In this document: one piece after another, positions 9,878-18,206 of the stretch
How the letters are laid out: every line of letters begins with the position of its first letter
Numbering within the stretch: the first letter of the stretch is position 1
NCBI GenBank assembly: GCA_938046585.1
Contig: CALIWR010000005.1
Coordinates: 62,001-126,000, forward strand
Direction: 5' to 3'
DNA: 64,000 nucleotides
Source of the DNA: an uncultured Propionibacteriaceae bacterium
GTDB taxonomy: Bacteria; Actinomycetota; Actinomycetes; Propionibacteriales; Propionibacteriaceae
Position numbers and translations under genes: made by a program
Notes under the pieces: generated by a model
Seen by the model: only the letters and a program-made list of their open reading frames with translations
Database searches by the model: none
What the model was told of the DNA's origin: nothing

Positions 9878-10234
9878 GTGGTCGGAGGCAGTGCCATCCG
9901 CGGTAGCCGTGTCGGCGCCGGGCCGATGGGTGAAGCCGAACGGGGCGACGCCGCACCTCGATTGTACGTCTCGTACTTCTGCGCCAACATGCACGAGACC
10001 CGCCCGGCTTTCGCTGCCGACGCGCAGGTACCGCTGGAATGGGACTGCCCCCGCTGCGGCCTGCCAGCGAACCTCGACTCTCAGAACCCGCCCCCGCCGC
10101 CGAGGATCCTGCCGTACAAAACCCACCTGGCCTATGTGAAGGAGCGTCGTAGCAGCGCCGAGGCCCGTACCATCCTGGAGGAGGCTCTGCAGGGGTTACG
10201 GGCCCGCCGGGCCCGGGGCGAGGTGATCTACTGA
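9878..10234 (+). CDS. rbpA: RNA polymerase-binding protein RbpA
   Basis: Actinobacteria-specific transcription activator that binds RNA polymerase and the principal sigma factor. 118 residues: basic N-terminal RGSRVGAG segment, a core with CANMH and CPRC that looks like a zinc-ribbon set (Cys, His, Cys, Cys), then a linker and the C-terminal sigma-interaction helix (THLAYVKERRSSAEARTIL). GTG 9878 has AAGGAG (9865-9870) eight bases upstream. The zinc ligands are present, unlike in some mycobacterial forms. Confidence 0.93.
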   Translation: MVGGSAIRGSRVGAGPMGEAERGDAAPRLYVSYFCANMHETRPAFAADAQVPLEWDCPRCGLPANLDSQNPPPPPRILPYKTHLAYVKERRSSAEARTILEEALQGLRARRARGEVIY

Positions 10235-10272
10235 GGCCCGGTGAAGACCGGTCCCAGAAACAGCCGGCTCTG

Positions 10273-11330
10273 ATGCAGATCGGCGTCCATGACGCTTCAC
10301 GGCAGGGCTGGTTTCATCCCTGGCTGGACCTGGACGCGGTCCGGGCCGACTTCGACCAGATCGCCGATGTAGGCCTGGATCATGTTCGGCTGTTCCCGCT
10401 GGGGCCACTGCTGCCAATCCAGTCGGGGCCTGATCCGTGTCAGCGCCATCACCGATCTGGTCCGGGTCTGTGACGCTGCGGCCGGTCCAGCTTCGATTTC
10501 CTACCCAGCTGGGTGAGCACCTGGCACCGGCAGAATCTGCCCACCAGCCCGGACGCCGTCTGCGGTGAGGCCGCGCTGGTGATGGCCCTGCGCCAGCACC
10601 CGGCGGTGACCGGGATCACGCTCGGCAACGAGCCCCCAGTTCGCGGCGGCGGTGGATCCACATCGGCACCCGGACCGGTCGGATGTGACCGTGACCGAGA
10701 TCGACTACGGGTTCGAGCAGCTGCTAGGGCCGTTGCCAGCGGCCTGACGGGCAGCACCACCACAGTTTCGCCGACGACCTGTGGTTCGTCGGCGGCCATC
10801 CCTTCACGCCGCGCCACGCCGTTATCTGGGGCGCCGCCACCACCGTCCACGCCTGGGCGTTCATGCAGGTGAGGCCACGCTTCGGTTCCGGGCACCCGGC
10901 CTTGGCCGGTTTCCCACCGTATCTGCTGGAATTGGCCCCCGGACCCGGACTGGAGACTGTGGTTGCAGGAGATCGGTGTCCCACGCAGCCACGTGCCCGA
11001 TCCGGCCCAGTACCTCAGCGATGTCGTGGATGCCGTACTGGACATGCCCGGATTGGAAGGCCATCACCTGGTGGTGCAGCCACAACCTGGAGCGGGCCTG
11101 GAGTACACATTCGGCCTGTTGACCAGCGACAGGTAGCCGAGACCACAGGCGTTGATGCTCGCCGCACGACTACCCGAACTGCGGGCCGCGGCCTCGACCA
11201 GCAGCACCACCAAGGCGGTGCTGGATTTTCCCACCGGCTACGAGACCGGTCAAGTACGCAGCATCACCGCCCCGACCGGGGACCTGTTCGCGGCCTGGGT
11301 GGACAAGTTCAGGTCCGCCGGCCCGGCTGC
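10273..11330 (+). pseudogene. Frameshifted clan GH-A glycoside hydrolase (GH5-like)
   Basis: Several short frames join into one coherent glycosidase once frameshifts are allowed. First comes a barrel start (MQIGVHDASRQGW, then DFDQIADVGLDHVRLF). Next is a frame change near 10430 and FDFLPSWVSTWHRQNL. The acid/base motif LGNEP is at 10621-10635. Then DDLWFVGGHPFTPRHAVIWG, and WLQEIGVP at 10960-10983 with the nucleophile Glu codon at 10969-10971. A last piece (LDFPTGYETGQ...FAAWVDKF) is in another frame after a stop near 11134. NEP plus a downstream E-I-G is the clan GH-A signature. At least three frameshifts or stops make it non-functional unless they are sequencing errors. Substrate cannot be told. 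Confidence 0.75.
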
Positions 11331-11332
11331 GA

Positions 11333-12061
11333 CTATAGCCGGCAGTGATGGAAGGGGAGCTGGCACGCGGCATCCGCGTCGACAAACCACAGCGTCCGCT
11401 CGACCCCCCGTACGTGGGAGGCCAGTGACGCCGGATCCCCGCCGAAGGTTCGCCCCAGGGCGTCTGCTCGGTCAGCCCCGGACGCGATCAGCCACACCTC
11501 CCGGCACCGGTTGATGGTGGTCAGCGACAGCGAAACCTGTTCAGCGGGCGAGACTGGGGCGTCCACCACCCCGACTGCCAGATTCGGGGTTGGTTCTGCC
11601 GACGGATGCCCTGGGTAGAGGGCCGCGACCTGGCCCTGCGCCCCCAGAGTCAGCAGGCAAATGTCGATCGTACGGCCCTCAATCTCTCGGGCGTAGCTAA
11701 CCGCGGCTTCGGCTGGGTCGGGGGTGAGTTCCCGAGACGGCATCGGATGGGTCCGGGCCGGGTCTAGCGGGAAACTGCCCGCGAGCCGGCTTAGCGCCTG
11801 CAGCGACTGCCGCTGCGGGTCATCGGTGGCGACCAACGCGTCATGGGTCCACCACAACTCCAGCAGGCCCGTGTCCAGTTCGGATCCTGGCACCTGCTGA
11901 GCCAAACGCTCGTACGCAAGGTTGGCGACCTGCCCCCCGGTCAGGCAGAGCTCGGCCTTGCCGAATTCGTGTTGCAATTCAACCAACCGGGTGAGCAGAC
12001 TGCCAGCGACATCACAGGCGATCGCCTCAGCCGACGAATGTCGACGCAGCAGGCCCAGCAT
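11333..12061 (-). CDS. pgl: 6-phosphogluconolactonase-like protein lacking catalytic motifs
   Basis: Third gene of zwf-opcA-pgl; its ATG overlaps the opcA stop by one base. The 242-residue length and fold landmarks match 6-phosphogluconolactonase, which hydrolyses the lactone made by Zwf: LTGGQVANL, WW.....DDP, LYPGH and SLSLTTINRCREVWLIASG. The two catalytic motifs are rewritten, however. The usual DER(W/F)VP reads HDALVA (residues 73-78), and the usual GPDGHTAS reads AQGQVAA (141-147). Thus Asp, Arg and the proposed catalytic His are all replaced. The frame is intact, so this is divergence rather than decay. It may be inactive, structural or altered in function. Confidence 0.85.
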   Translation of the reverse strand: MLGLLRRHSSAEAIACDVAGSLLTRLVELQHEFGKAELCLTGGQVANLAYERLAQQVPGSELDTGLLELWWTHDALVATDDPQRQSLQALSRLAGSFPLDPARTHPMPSRELTPDPAEAAVSYAREIEGRTIDICLLTLGAQGQVAALYPGHPSAEPTPNLAVGVVDAPVSPAEQVSLSLTTINRCREVWLIASGADRADALGRTFGGDPASLASHVRGVERTLWFVDADAACQLPFHHCRL

Positions 12062-13107
12062 CAGGGCTCACCGCTCTCAGAGTCGGCAGGCTGGGATCCT
12101 GCCGGTGCGGGTGCGCTTCGGTCCGAACGGCTGGTTGGTCTGGTGGTCCGGCTGCGTCGCCGGGGCGGGCCGTCAGGCTGCGTCGCCGGGATCTGCGGGG
12201 CCTGACCAGCCTTGGAGCGCTGCAGCAGGGTCTGTAGCGCCTCCTCGTAGATCTCGTCGGGATCCATCCGACGGATCTCCTCGGTCAGTAACTCGTTCAC
12301 GTCGCGGCGTTGCAGCGCGACCACTCGCCGTGGCTGGCCGGGGATCGAGTATGAGGCGGCAGAGCCGTCCTGCCGGGCTACGACGATCGGCCCGCCCAAA
12401 GTCTCCAGGCTCACTGATGTGATCCCCGGGCCGCTGGAGTTCTTCCGGGTCACCTCGACCCCGAGCCGGGCCTGCAACCAGGCGGCCATCAGATCGGCCG
12501 GTGCGTTCTGCCGAGCGGCACTCACCGAGGCCGACAGCACTCGGGTGGGGTGCTGGTCCAGGGCGGCCGCGAGCAGCGCCCGCCACAGGGTGAGCCGGGT
12601 CCAAGCCAGATCGGTGTCGCCGGGGGCGTGGTTAGCCGCCCGCAGCTGGAGCGCCTTCAACGGGGACGGGTCACCGGCAGCGTCCGTGATCCGGCGGCTG
12701 GCGAGCCTACCGAGAGTGTCCAGCGCCGGCTGGGCCGGGCAGGCCGCGGGCCACCAGATCACTACGGGGGAATCCGGCAGCAGCAGCGGCAGCACCGCCG
12801 AGTCGGCGTGCTCGCGCAGATCCCCCGACATCGACAACACGATCACCTCGCCGGGGACATCCTCGGCAAGGTGAATCTCGGCGTCCATCTTGGTGGTCCG
12901 AGACCCGGTGTTGACCACCAGGATCAACCGGCTGGGGTGCTCCCGGGCGGCGACCCGGGCCGCCTCGTACACCTTCGTGTAGGTCCGCTGTTCGGCGGCC
13001 ACCAGCAGGGTCAGCACCATCCCGGAGGCGTTGCCTAAGTTACGGCGGGCCCGCAGCAGCGCGGCGGCGATCTCGGAGGATTGTGTGTCGGTGAGGTTGA
13101 TGATCAT
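12061..13107 (-). CDS. opcA: Glucose-6-phosphate dehydrogenase assembly protein OpcA
   Basis: Actinobacterial and cyanobacterial OpcA, an allosteric or assembly partner of Zwf. 348 residues. Conserved RNLGNASGMVLTLLV near the N-terminus, then SPVVIWWPAACP and LAWTRLTLWR in the middle. The C-terminal tail after about residue 300 is Pro/Arg/Ser-rich and probably disordered. ATG 13107 (MIINLTDTQSSEI) is chosen because AAGGA lies just upstream; a longer start inside zwf is unlikely. It sits 10 bases downstream of zwf and is co-transcribed with it. Confidence 0.93.
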   Translation of the reverse strand: MIINLTDTQSSEIAAALLRARRNLGNASGMVLTLLVAAEQRTYTKVYEAARVAAREHPSRLILVVNTGSRTTKMDAEIHLAEDVPGEVIVLSMSGDLREHADSAVLPLLLPDSPVVIWWPAACPAQPALDTLGRLASRRITDAAGDPSPLKALQLRAANHAPGDTDLAWTRLTLWRALLAAALDQHPTRVLSASVSAARQNAPADLMAAWLQARLGVEVTRKNSSGPGITSVSLETLGGPIVVARQDGSAASYSIPGQPRRVVALQRRDVNELLTEEIRRMDPDEIYEEALQTLLQRSKAGQAPQIPATQPDGPPRRRSRTTRPTSRSDRSAPAPAGSQPADSESGEP

Positions 13108-13117
13108 CTGCTGTCCT

Positions 13118-14653
13118 TCACGGCCTGCGCCACATCCGGCCATCCCGGCGGATCATGTCCAGCCCCGATGGGGGACCCCAGGTACCCGCCGGGTAGGGTT
13201 CGGGGCTGTCGGGGAGACTGGCCCAATAGTCGAGGACCGGATCCAAGATCTGCCAGCCCAGTTCCACCTCCTCCTGCTGCGGGAACAGGGGCGGATCGCC
13301 GAGCAGTACGTCGAGGATCAGCCGTTCGTACGCCTCCGGTGAGGCCTCAGTGAAAGCTCCGCCGTACGAGAAGTCCATGCTGACGTCGCGGATCTCCATC
13401 TGGGTGCCGGGCACCTTGGAGCCAAAACGGACGATCACTCCCTCGTCGGGTTGGATCCGCATCACGAGCGCATTACGGCTCAGATCCTCGGCATCTAGCG
13501 CGGTGAACGGGCTGTGTGGGACCTTCTTGAAACCGAGCGCGATCTCGGTCACCCGCCGCGGCAGCCGCTTGCCGGTCCGCAGGTAGAAGGGGACCCCGGC
13601 CCAGCGGCGGCTGTCGATGTCGACCCGGATCGCGGCGTAGGTCTCGGTATTCGAGGTGGCCCGGAAGCCTTCCTCTTCGACATAGCCGACGACCGGTCGG
13701 CCTCCAAGCCAGCCGGGGGCGTAGCGGCCGCGGGCTGTGTGCAGGTCGATCCGATCGGGCAGGGTGACCGCTGACAGCACCTTCTGTTTCTCGCGGCGCA
13801 GGTTGGTGGCATCGAATGAGACCGGCTCCTCCATGGCGGTCAGGGCCAACAACTGGAGCAGGTGGTTCTGAATCACGTCCCGGGCGGCGCCGATCCCGTC
13901 GTAGTAGCTGGCCCGGCCACCGACGCCGATCTCCTCAGCCATGGTGATCTGGACATGGTCGACATAGTGGTTATTCCAGATCGGTTCGAACATCTGGTTC
14001 GCGAACCGCAGCGCCAACAGGTTCTGAACCGTCTCCTTGCCCAGATAGTGGTCGATCCGGAACACCGCCTCGGGCGCGAAAACACCCGACAACACCCGGT
14101 TCAGCTCCCTGGCGCTGTCCAGGTTGTGGCCGAACGGCTTCTCGATCACCACCCGGCTCCAGCGTCCGCCGCGGGAGTCGGCGAACTGGTGCTTGCGTAA
14201 CTGGTTGATCACCAGCTCGAACAGCCCCGGCGGGATCGACAGGTAGAAGGCGTGATTGCCGCCGGTGCCGTGCAGCTGGTCGAGCTCGGTGACTGTGGCA
14301 TGGAGCCGATCCCAGGCGGTGTCGTCGTCCAGGTCACCGGGGACGAAACGAATCCCGTCTAACAACTGCCGCCAGACCTCTTCGCGAAACGGGGTCCGGG
14401 CATGGTCGCGGACCGAGTCGTGGACCAGCTGGGCGAAATCTTGGTCGGCCCAGTCTCGTCGGGCGAACCCCACCAGGCCGAAACCTGGCGGCAGCAGGCC
14501 TCGGCTGGCAAGGTCATAGACCGCGGGCATGACTTTCTTACGGGCCAGATCACCGGTAACCCCGAAGATCACCAGGACGCAGGGCGGCGCGATCTGAGGC
14601 AGTCGCCGGTCCCTCGGGTCCCGCAGGGGATTGGTGAGCTTCTCGTCCGGCAC
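13118..14653 (-). CDS. zwf: Glucose-6-phosphate 1-dehydrogenase
   Basis: First enzyme of the oxidative pentose phosphate pathway, making 6-phosphogluconolactone and NADPH. 511 residues, the normal length. Coenzyme loop VIFGVTGDLARKK, active-site RIDHYLGKE, and substrate segments KPFGHNLDSA and YYDGIGAARDVIQNHL are present. GTG 14653 is preferred over an upstream start at 14785: AAGGAG at 14663-14668 (minus) lies nine bases before it, and the longer form would run into the neighbouring transpeptidase gene. It heads zwf-opcA-pgl. Confidence 0.97.
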   Translation of the reverse strand: MPDEKLTNPLRDPRDRRLPQIAPPCVLVIFGVTGDLARKKVMPAVYDLASRGLLPPGFGLVGFARRDWADQDFAQLVHDSVRDHARTPFREEVWRQLLDGIRFVPGDLDDDTAWDRLHATVTELDQLHGTGGNHAFYLSIPPGLFELVINQLRKHQFADSRGGRWSRVVIEKPFGHNLDSARELNRVLSGVFAPEAVFRIDHYLGKETVQNLLALRFANQMFEPIWNNHYVDHVQITMAEEIGVGGRASYYDGIGAARDVIQNHLLQLLALTAMEEPVSFDATNLRREKQKVLSAVTLPDRIDLHTARGRYAPGWLGGRPVVGYVEEEGFRATSNTETYAAIRVDIDSRRWAGVPFYLRTGKRLPRRVTEIALGFKKVPHSPFTALDAEDLSRNALVMRIQPDEGVIVRFGSKVPGTQMEIRDVSMDFSYGGAFTEASPEAYERLILDVLLGDPPLFPQQEEVELGWQILDPVLDYWASLPDSPEPYPAGTWGPPSGLDMIRRDGRMWRRP

Positions 14654-14682
14654 GGCGCCCCTCTCCTTGGCTGTCTTCGCAC

Positions 14683-14688
14683 AACCTA
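14683..14688 (-). promoter_or_regulatory. Possible -10 box for zwf-opcA-pgl
   Basis: TAGGTT on the minus strand gives a leader of about 23 bases that contains the zwf ribosome site. No clear -35. A short stem CCTCCC-CGCA-GGGAGG (14693-14708) just upstream may end transcription from the preceding transpeptidase gene. Confidence 0.35.
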
Positions 14689-14730
14689 CCGCCCTCCCCG
14701 CAGGGAGGATGGTGTCAGTGGGCGGGCTGG

Positions 14731-15936
14731 TTACAGAGCCGACCCTTTGCGGTACTGATCGTAGGAGACGTTCCAGTCGGTCCACCCGTTGCCGGTCTCC
14801 AGGCCACGTTTGGTGCCGGTCACCTCGATCAGGTCACCGACGCGGCAGTTCTGGAACAGCCAGGCGCCGTGCTCAGTGGAGACCCCGATACAGCCGTGGC
14901 TGACGTTGGCCTTGCCCTGACTGCCGACCGACCACGGGGCGGCATGGATGAACTCCCCGGAATCAGTCTCCCGCATCGCGTACCGGACATCGGGGATGTT
15001 GTAGTACTCCGGGCTGCCCGGTTCGATGCCGACCGAGTTGGCGTCCATCTTGAGGGTGGAGAATTTCTCCATCACGACCTTCTTGCCGCTGCGGGTCTCG
15101 AAACCGGGCTTGCCTCCGGTGATCGGGATGGTCCGAGCCGGGGCGCCGTCGATGACCACCGTCATCTGGTGGCTGGCGAGGTCGGCTTTGAGGATCACCG
15201 AACGGGCGATGGTCATGGACCCGGACACCGACTTTTGCCCGTACCGGCCGTTACCGGCCGGGATCGAGTTGATGTCGATCTCGATGCTGACCTTGGTCCC
15301 CGGCTTCCATAGTTCCCGCGGCCGCCAGTGGGCCTCGGTGGAGGACAGCCAGTTCCAGGAACCCTCGGTTGCCGGGGTGGCGGTGACTCTCATGTGCTTC
15401 TGGAACGAGGCCCGGTCGGTGACCGGGACATCGAAACGTACCACCACCGGCATCGCGACCCCGACCGTGCCGCCGGAGGCGATCGTGGCGAAGACTTGCT
15501 GCTTGAGTGACAGGGCCTGGGTGGTGAACGTGGCGGTCCGACTGGTCGAGACCCCAGCGGTGCTCTGGCCCTGCATGGCGATCTGATAGGTCATCCCCGG
15601 CTCCAGCAGGCTGTTCGCGGTCCAGGTGGCGGCGTCTGGGGCCAGGGTGCCCTGCACGGTCTGCGGGCCAGCCTTCGGGTCGGTGTAGGTCATAGTGACG
15701 GCGACCAGGGTCCCCTGGGTGGCGGTGACTGAAACCTTGGTATCGACCGGGACCTGAGCTCCCTCGGCGACATTGGGGGTCATCACTACCTCCGGCGGCG
15801 CGGCAGTCGAAGCGGCCGAGGCTGGACCGTCAGCCTCCGGCTTCGAACCGCCGGGGGTCTTCTGGGCACAGCCACTGACCGTGGCGGCGGTGCCGGCGCC
15901 CAACAGCGCCACCACCGTACGGCGGGAGAGCGTCAT
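14731..15936 (-). CDS. Lipoprotein L,D-transpeptidase (YkuD), copy 1
   Basis: Makes 3-3 peptidoglycan cross-links or attaches proteins to the wall. The 401-residue product has a lipoprotein signal peptide with twin Arg (SRRTVVA) and lipobox VSGC (Cys23). Two Ig-like domains follow (about 50-250), then a C-terminal YkuD domain with HAAPWSVG and the catalytic SHGCIGVS (Cys349). This is the architecture of mycobacterial LdtMt2-type enzymes. AGGAGG precedes the ATG. The paralogue lies directly upstream (16001-17242), so the pair looks like a tandem duplication. Beta-lactams other than carbapenems would be expected to inhibit it poorly (family knowledge). Confidence 0.93.
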   Translation of the reverse strand: MTLSRRTVVALLGAGTAATVSGCAQKTPGGSKPEADGPASAASTAAPPEVVMTPNVAEGAQVPVDTKVSVTATQGTLVAVTMTYTDPKAGPQTVQGTLAPDAATWTANSLLEPGMTYQIAMQGQSTAGVSTSRTATFTTQALSLKQQVFATIASGGTVGVAMPVVVRFDVPVTDRASFQKHMRVTATPATEGSWNWLSSTEAHWRPRELWKPGTKVSIEIDINSIPAGNGRYGQKSVSGSMTIARSVILKADLASHQMTVVIDGAPARTIPITGGKPGFETRSGKKVVMEKFSTLKMDANSVGIEPGSPEYYNIPDVRYAMRETDSGEFIHAAPWSVGSQGKANVSHGCIGVSTEHGAWLFQNCRVGDLIEVTGTKRGLETGNGWTDWNVSYDQYRKGSAL

Positions 15937-15970
15937 CGTGACCTCCTAGGATTGGGTGCCGAGCCGGTCC

Positions 15971-15976
15971 AGTATC
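15971..15976 (-). promoter_or_regulatory. Possible -10 box for Ldt copy 1
   Basis: GATACT on the minus strand, preceded by TAGGC. The same TAG-S-CGATACT arrangement occurs before Ldt copy 2 at 17267-17272. This suggests both paralogues kept one promoter type. Confidence 0.35.
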
Positions 15977-16000
15977 GCCTAGGACCGGCCGAGAAGTGTC

Positions 16001-17242
16001 TCACAGAGCGGACCCCTTCTTGAACTGCTCGTAGGTGATGTTCCAGTCGGTCCATCCATTGCCATTCTCCAAAGCCCGGGAACTGCCGGTGTAGACCACC
16101 GGGTCGCCGACCTGAGTGTTGGCCATCAACCAGTCAGCGTTGTCGGTACTCATCCCGACACAGCCGTGACTGACGTTGCGCTTGCCCTGGGAGCCGACCG
16201 ACCACGGGGCGGCATGGATGAACTCGCCGGACTGGGTGACCCGCATCGCGTACTTGACGCCCTTGAGATCGTAGAACTCGGGGGAGTTCCGGTTGGTTCC
16301 GGTGGTGCCGGCGTTCATGTCCACTGCGTCCAGGCGCTCCATGATTACCTTGGTTCCCGAGCGGGTCTCGAAGCCCGACTTGCCGGCGGTGATCGGGATG
16401 ACTCTGGTCGGTTGCCCGTTCACGAGGTGGGTGGCGGTGTGAGCCGCCAGGTCGACGTTGATTTGGGCGGCCCGGCCGATGGTGAAACCGGCTCGCTTCG
16501 ACTCCTGCCCGTACCGGCCATCACCAGCGTTAACCCCGTTCACGTCGATATTGATGTCCACCTGGGTGCCGGGCTGCCAGTAGACCTCCGGCCGCCAGTG
16601 GGCCTGCGTGTCTGAGATCCAACTCCAGGTGCCGTTCTGGGCCGGTGTGCTGGTGACGTGCATGTGGCGCTGGAAACTGGCCTTGTCCGCAATCGGCGTG
16701 TCGAAACTCACTACCACCGGCATGGCGACCCCCACGGTCTGCCCAGCGCCGATGATGTTGTAGACGAAGACCTGCTGCTTCAGGCTCAGCGGCGCTGTGG
16801 AGAAACTGACCGTCCTGCTGACCGGTTCGCCGGAGTTGGCGCTGGCCTGCACCACGGCCGTGTACGAGACCCCGGGCTCGAGCAAGCTGGCGGCGGTCCA
16901 GGTGGTCTGGTCGGCGGAGACCTCGCCCGCAACGGTCTTCTTCTCCGGGCGTGGGTCGGTCGAGGTCAAGCTGACCGAGGTCACTGTGCCGCCGCTGGCG
17001 ACCGCCATGAAGCGGTGGTCCACCGGGACCTGGCCCCCGTCGCCCACGCTTGTGGTCAGGCTGAACGGGCCCTGGCTCGGGGTCGGCGACGAGACCGGTG
17101 ACGGTGAAGTGTCTGTGGTCGCGGTGGAGGTGGCCGCCGGCGTCTGAGACACGGTGCCGGTGCCGCTGCAGGCAGCCACCAAGGCGACCAGGAGCACGAC
17201 AAACGGGACGAGGGCAATGCGTTGACGAGTAGCCGAGTTCAC
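16001..17242 (-). CDS. Lipoprotein L,D-transpeptidase (YkuD), copy 2
   Basis: 413-residue paralogue of the downstream gene with the same layout: lipoprotein signal with lipobox VAAC (Cys25), a Thr/Ser/Pro-rich linker (about 26-60), two Ig-like domains, and a YkuD domain with HAAPWSVG and SHGCVGMS (catalytic Cys361). Both copies end in the near-identical NGWTDWN(V/I)(S/T)Y(D/E)Q(Y/F)(R/K)KGSAL. GTG start with AAGGAGG eight bases upstream. Exported, membrane-anchored and acting in wall cross-linking. The two copies may differ in growth-phase use, which the sequence cannot show. Confidence 0.93.
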   Translation of the reverse strand: MNSATRQRIALVPFVVLLVALVAACSGTGTVSQTPAATSTATTDTSPSPVSSPTPSQGPFSLTTSVGDGGQVPVDHRFMAVASGGTVTSVSLTSTDPRPEKKTVAGEVSADQTTWTAASLLEPGVSYTAVVQASANSGEPVSRTVSFSTAPLSLKQQVFVYNIIGAGQTVGVAMPVVVSFDTPIADKASFQRHMHVTSTPAQNGTWSWISDTQAHWRPEVYWQPGTQVDINIDVNGVNAGDGRYGQESKRAGFTIGRAAQINVDLAAHTATHLVNGQPTRVIPITAGKSGFETRSGTKVIMERLDAVDMNAGTTGTNRNSPEFYDLKGVKYAMRVTQSGEFIHAAPWSVGSQGKRNVSHGCVGMSTDNADWLMANTQVGDPVVYTGSSRALENGNGWTDWNITYEQFKKGSAL

Positions 17243-17266
17243 AGGGGCCTCCTTGATGACCCTTCA

Positions 17267-17272
17267 AGTATC
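17267..17272 (-). promoter_or_regulatory. Possible -10 box for Ldt copy 2
   Basis: GATACT on the minus strand preceded by TAGCC, 24 bases upstream of the GTG and just before the AAGGAGG site. Matches the element before Ldt copy 1. Confidence 0.35.
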
Positions 17273-17318
17273 GGCTATGCGGGCGCCTTCGCGCCACACG
17301 GTCCAGCCTCGGGAACGG

Positions 17319-18206
17319 TCACTTCACGGCGCCGGCGGTGAGACCGGAGACGATGTGCCTCTGCAGATAGAGGAACAGTGCCATCACCGGAATCGCGGCC
17401 AGGACCGCACCCGCTGTGAACACAGGGAAATTGGTGTTGAACAGCTGGGAGACGAACTGGTACAGCCCGACAGCCAGGGTCTGGGTACGCGGGTTGCCGC
17501 CCAGCACCACCGAGGCGATCACGAACTCGTTCACCGAGCTAATGAACGACAGCAGGCCGACCACGGCCAGGATTGGGGCCACCAGACGCAGGATGATGGT
17601 GAAGAAGATCCGGGCATGCCCGGCGCCGTCCACCCGGGCCGCCTCGTCCAGCGAGACCGGGATGGTGTTGAAGAAGCCGTACATGAGGTACGTGTTCACG
17701 CCCAGCGCGCCGCCGAGGTAGACCATCACCAGGGCCACCCCGGAGCCCAGGCCCAGGATCGGCATCACATCGCCCAGCCAATTCAGCAGCAGGAAGATCG
17801 CAACCATTCCCAAGATCTGCGGGAACATCTGGACCAGCAATAGGCTGAGCAGGCCGAGCCGGCGTCCGGTGAAACGCATCCGAGAGAAGGCGTACGCGGC
17901 CAGCGCCCCCATGAAGACGGTGCCGAGGGCGGAGCAGGTGGCGATCACCATGGTGTTGAGGTACCACAGCGCGTACGGTTGCGAGTCGTTGGCAAGCAGG
18001 AGCCGGTAGTTCTCCAGCGAGATGACCCGGAACAGACGGTTGGAGCCGGTGAGGGTCCCCGACGGATTGAACGAGGACGAGAGCACGAACAGCAGCGGGA
18101 AGACAGCGAAGACGGTGGCCACGATCCCCACCAGGTGACGCCACCCAGTGGTGACGAACCAGTGTCCGACGGACCGGCGACGTGGGCTAGCTGCGGTGGT
18201 CGACAT
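17319..18206 (-). CDS. malG: Maltose-type ABC transporter permease MalG
   Basis: 295-residue inner permease of a carbohydrate importer. Six hydrophobic segments and the EAA coupling motif (SLDEAARVDGAG) that docks the ATPase. The C-terminal sequence is conserved in MalG proteins. The ATG overlaps the malF stop (TGATG), and GGAGGAG lies nine bases upstream. No ATPase gene is present in this cluster, so a shared MsiK/MalK-type ATPase encoded elsewhere must energise it, as is usual in Actinobacteria. Confidence 0.92.
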   Translation of the reverse strand: MSTTAASPRRRSVGHWFVTTGWRHLVGIVATVFAVFPLLFVLSSSFNPSGTLTGSNRLFRVISLENYRLLLANDSQPYALWYLNTMVIATCSALGTVFMGALAAYAFSRMRFTGRRLGLLSLLLVQMFPQILGMVAIFLLLNWLGDVMPILGLGSGVALVMVYLGGALGVNTYLMYGFFNTIPVSLDEAARVDGAGHARIFFTIILRLVAPILAVVGLLSFISSVNEFVIASVVLGGNPRTQTLAVGLYQFVSQLFNTNFPVFTAGAVLAAIPVMALFLYLQRHIVSGLTAGAVK

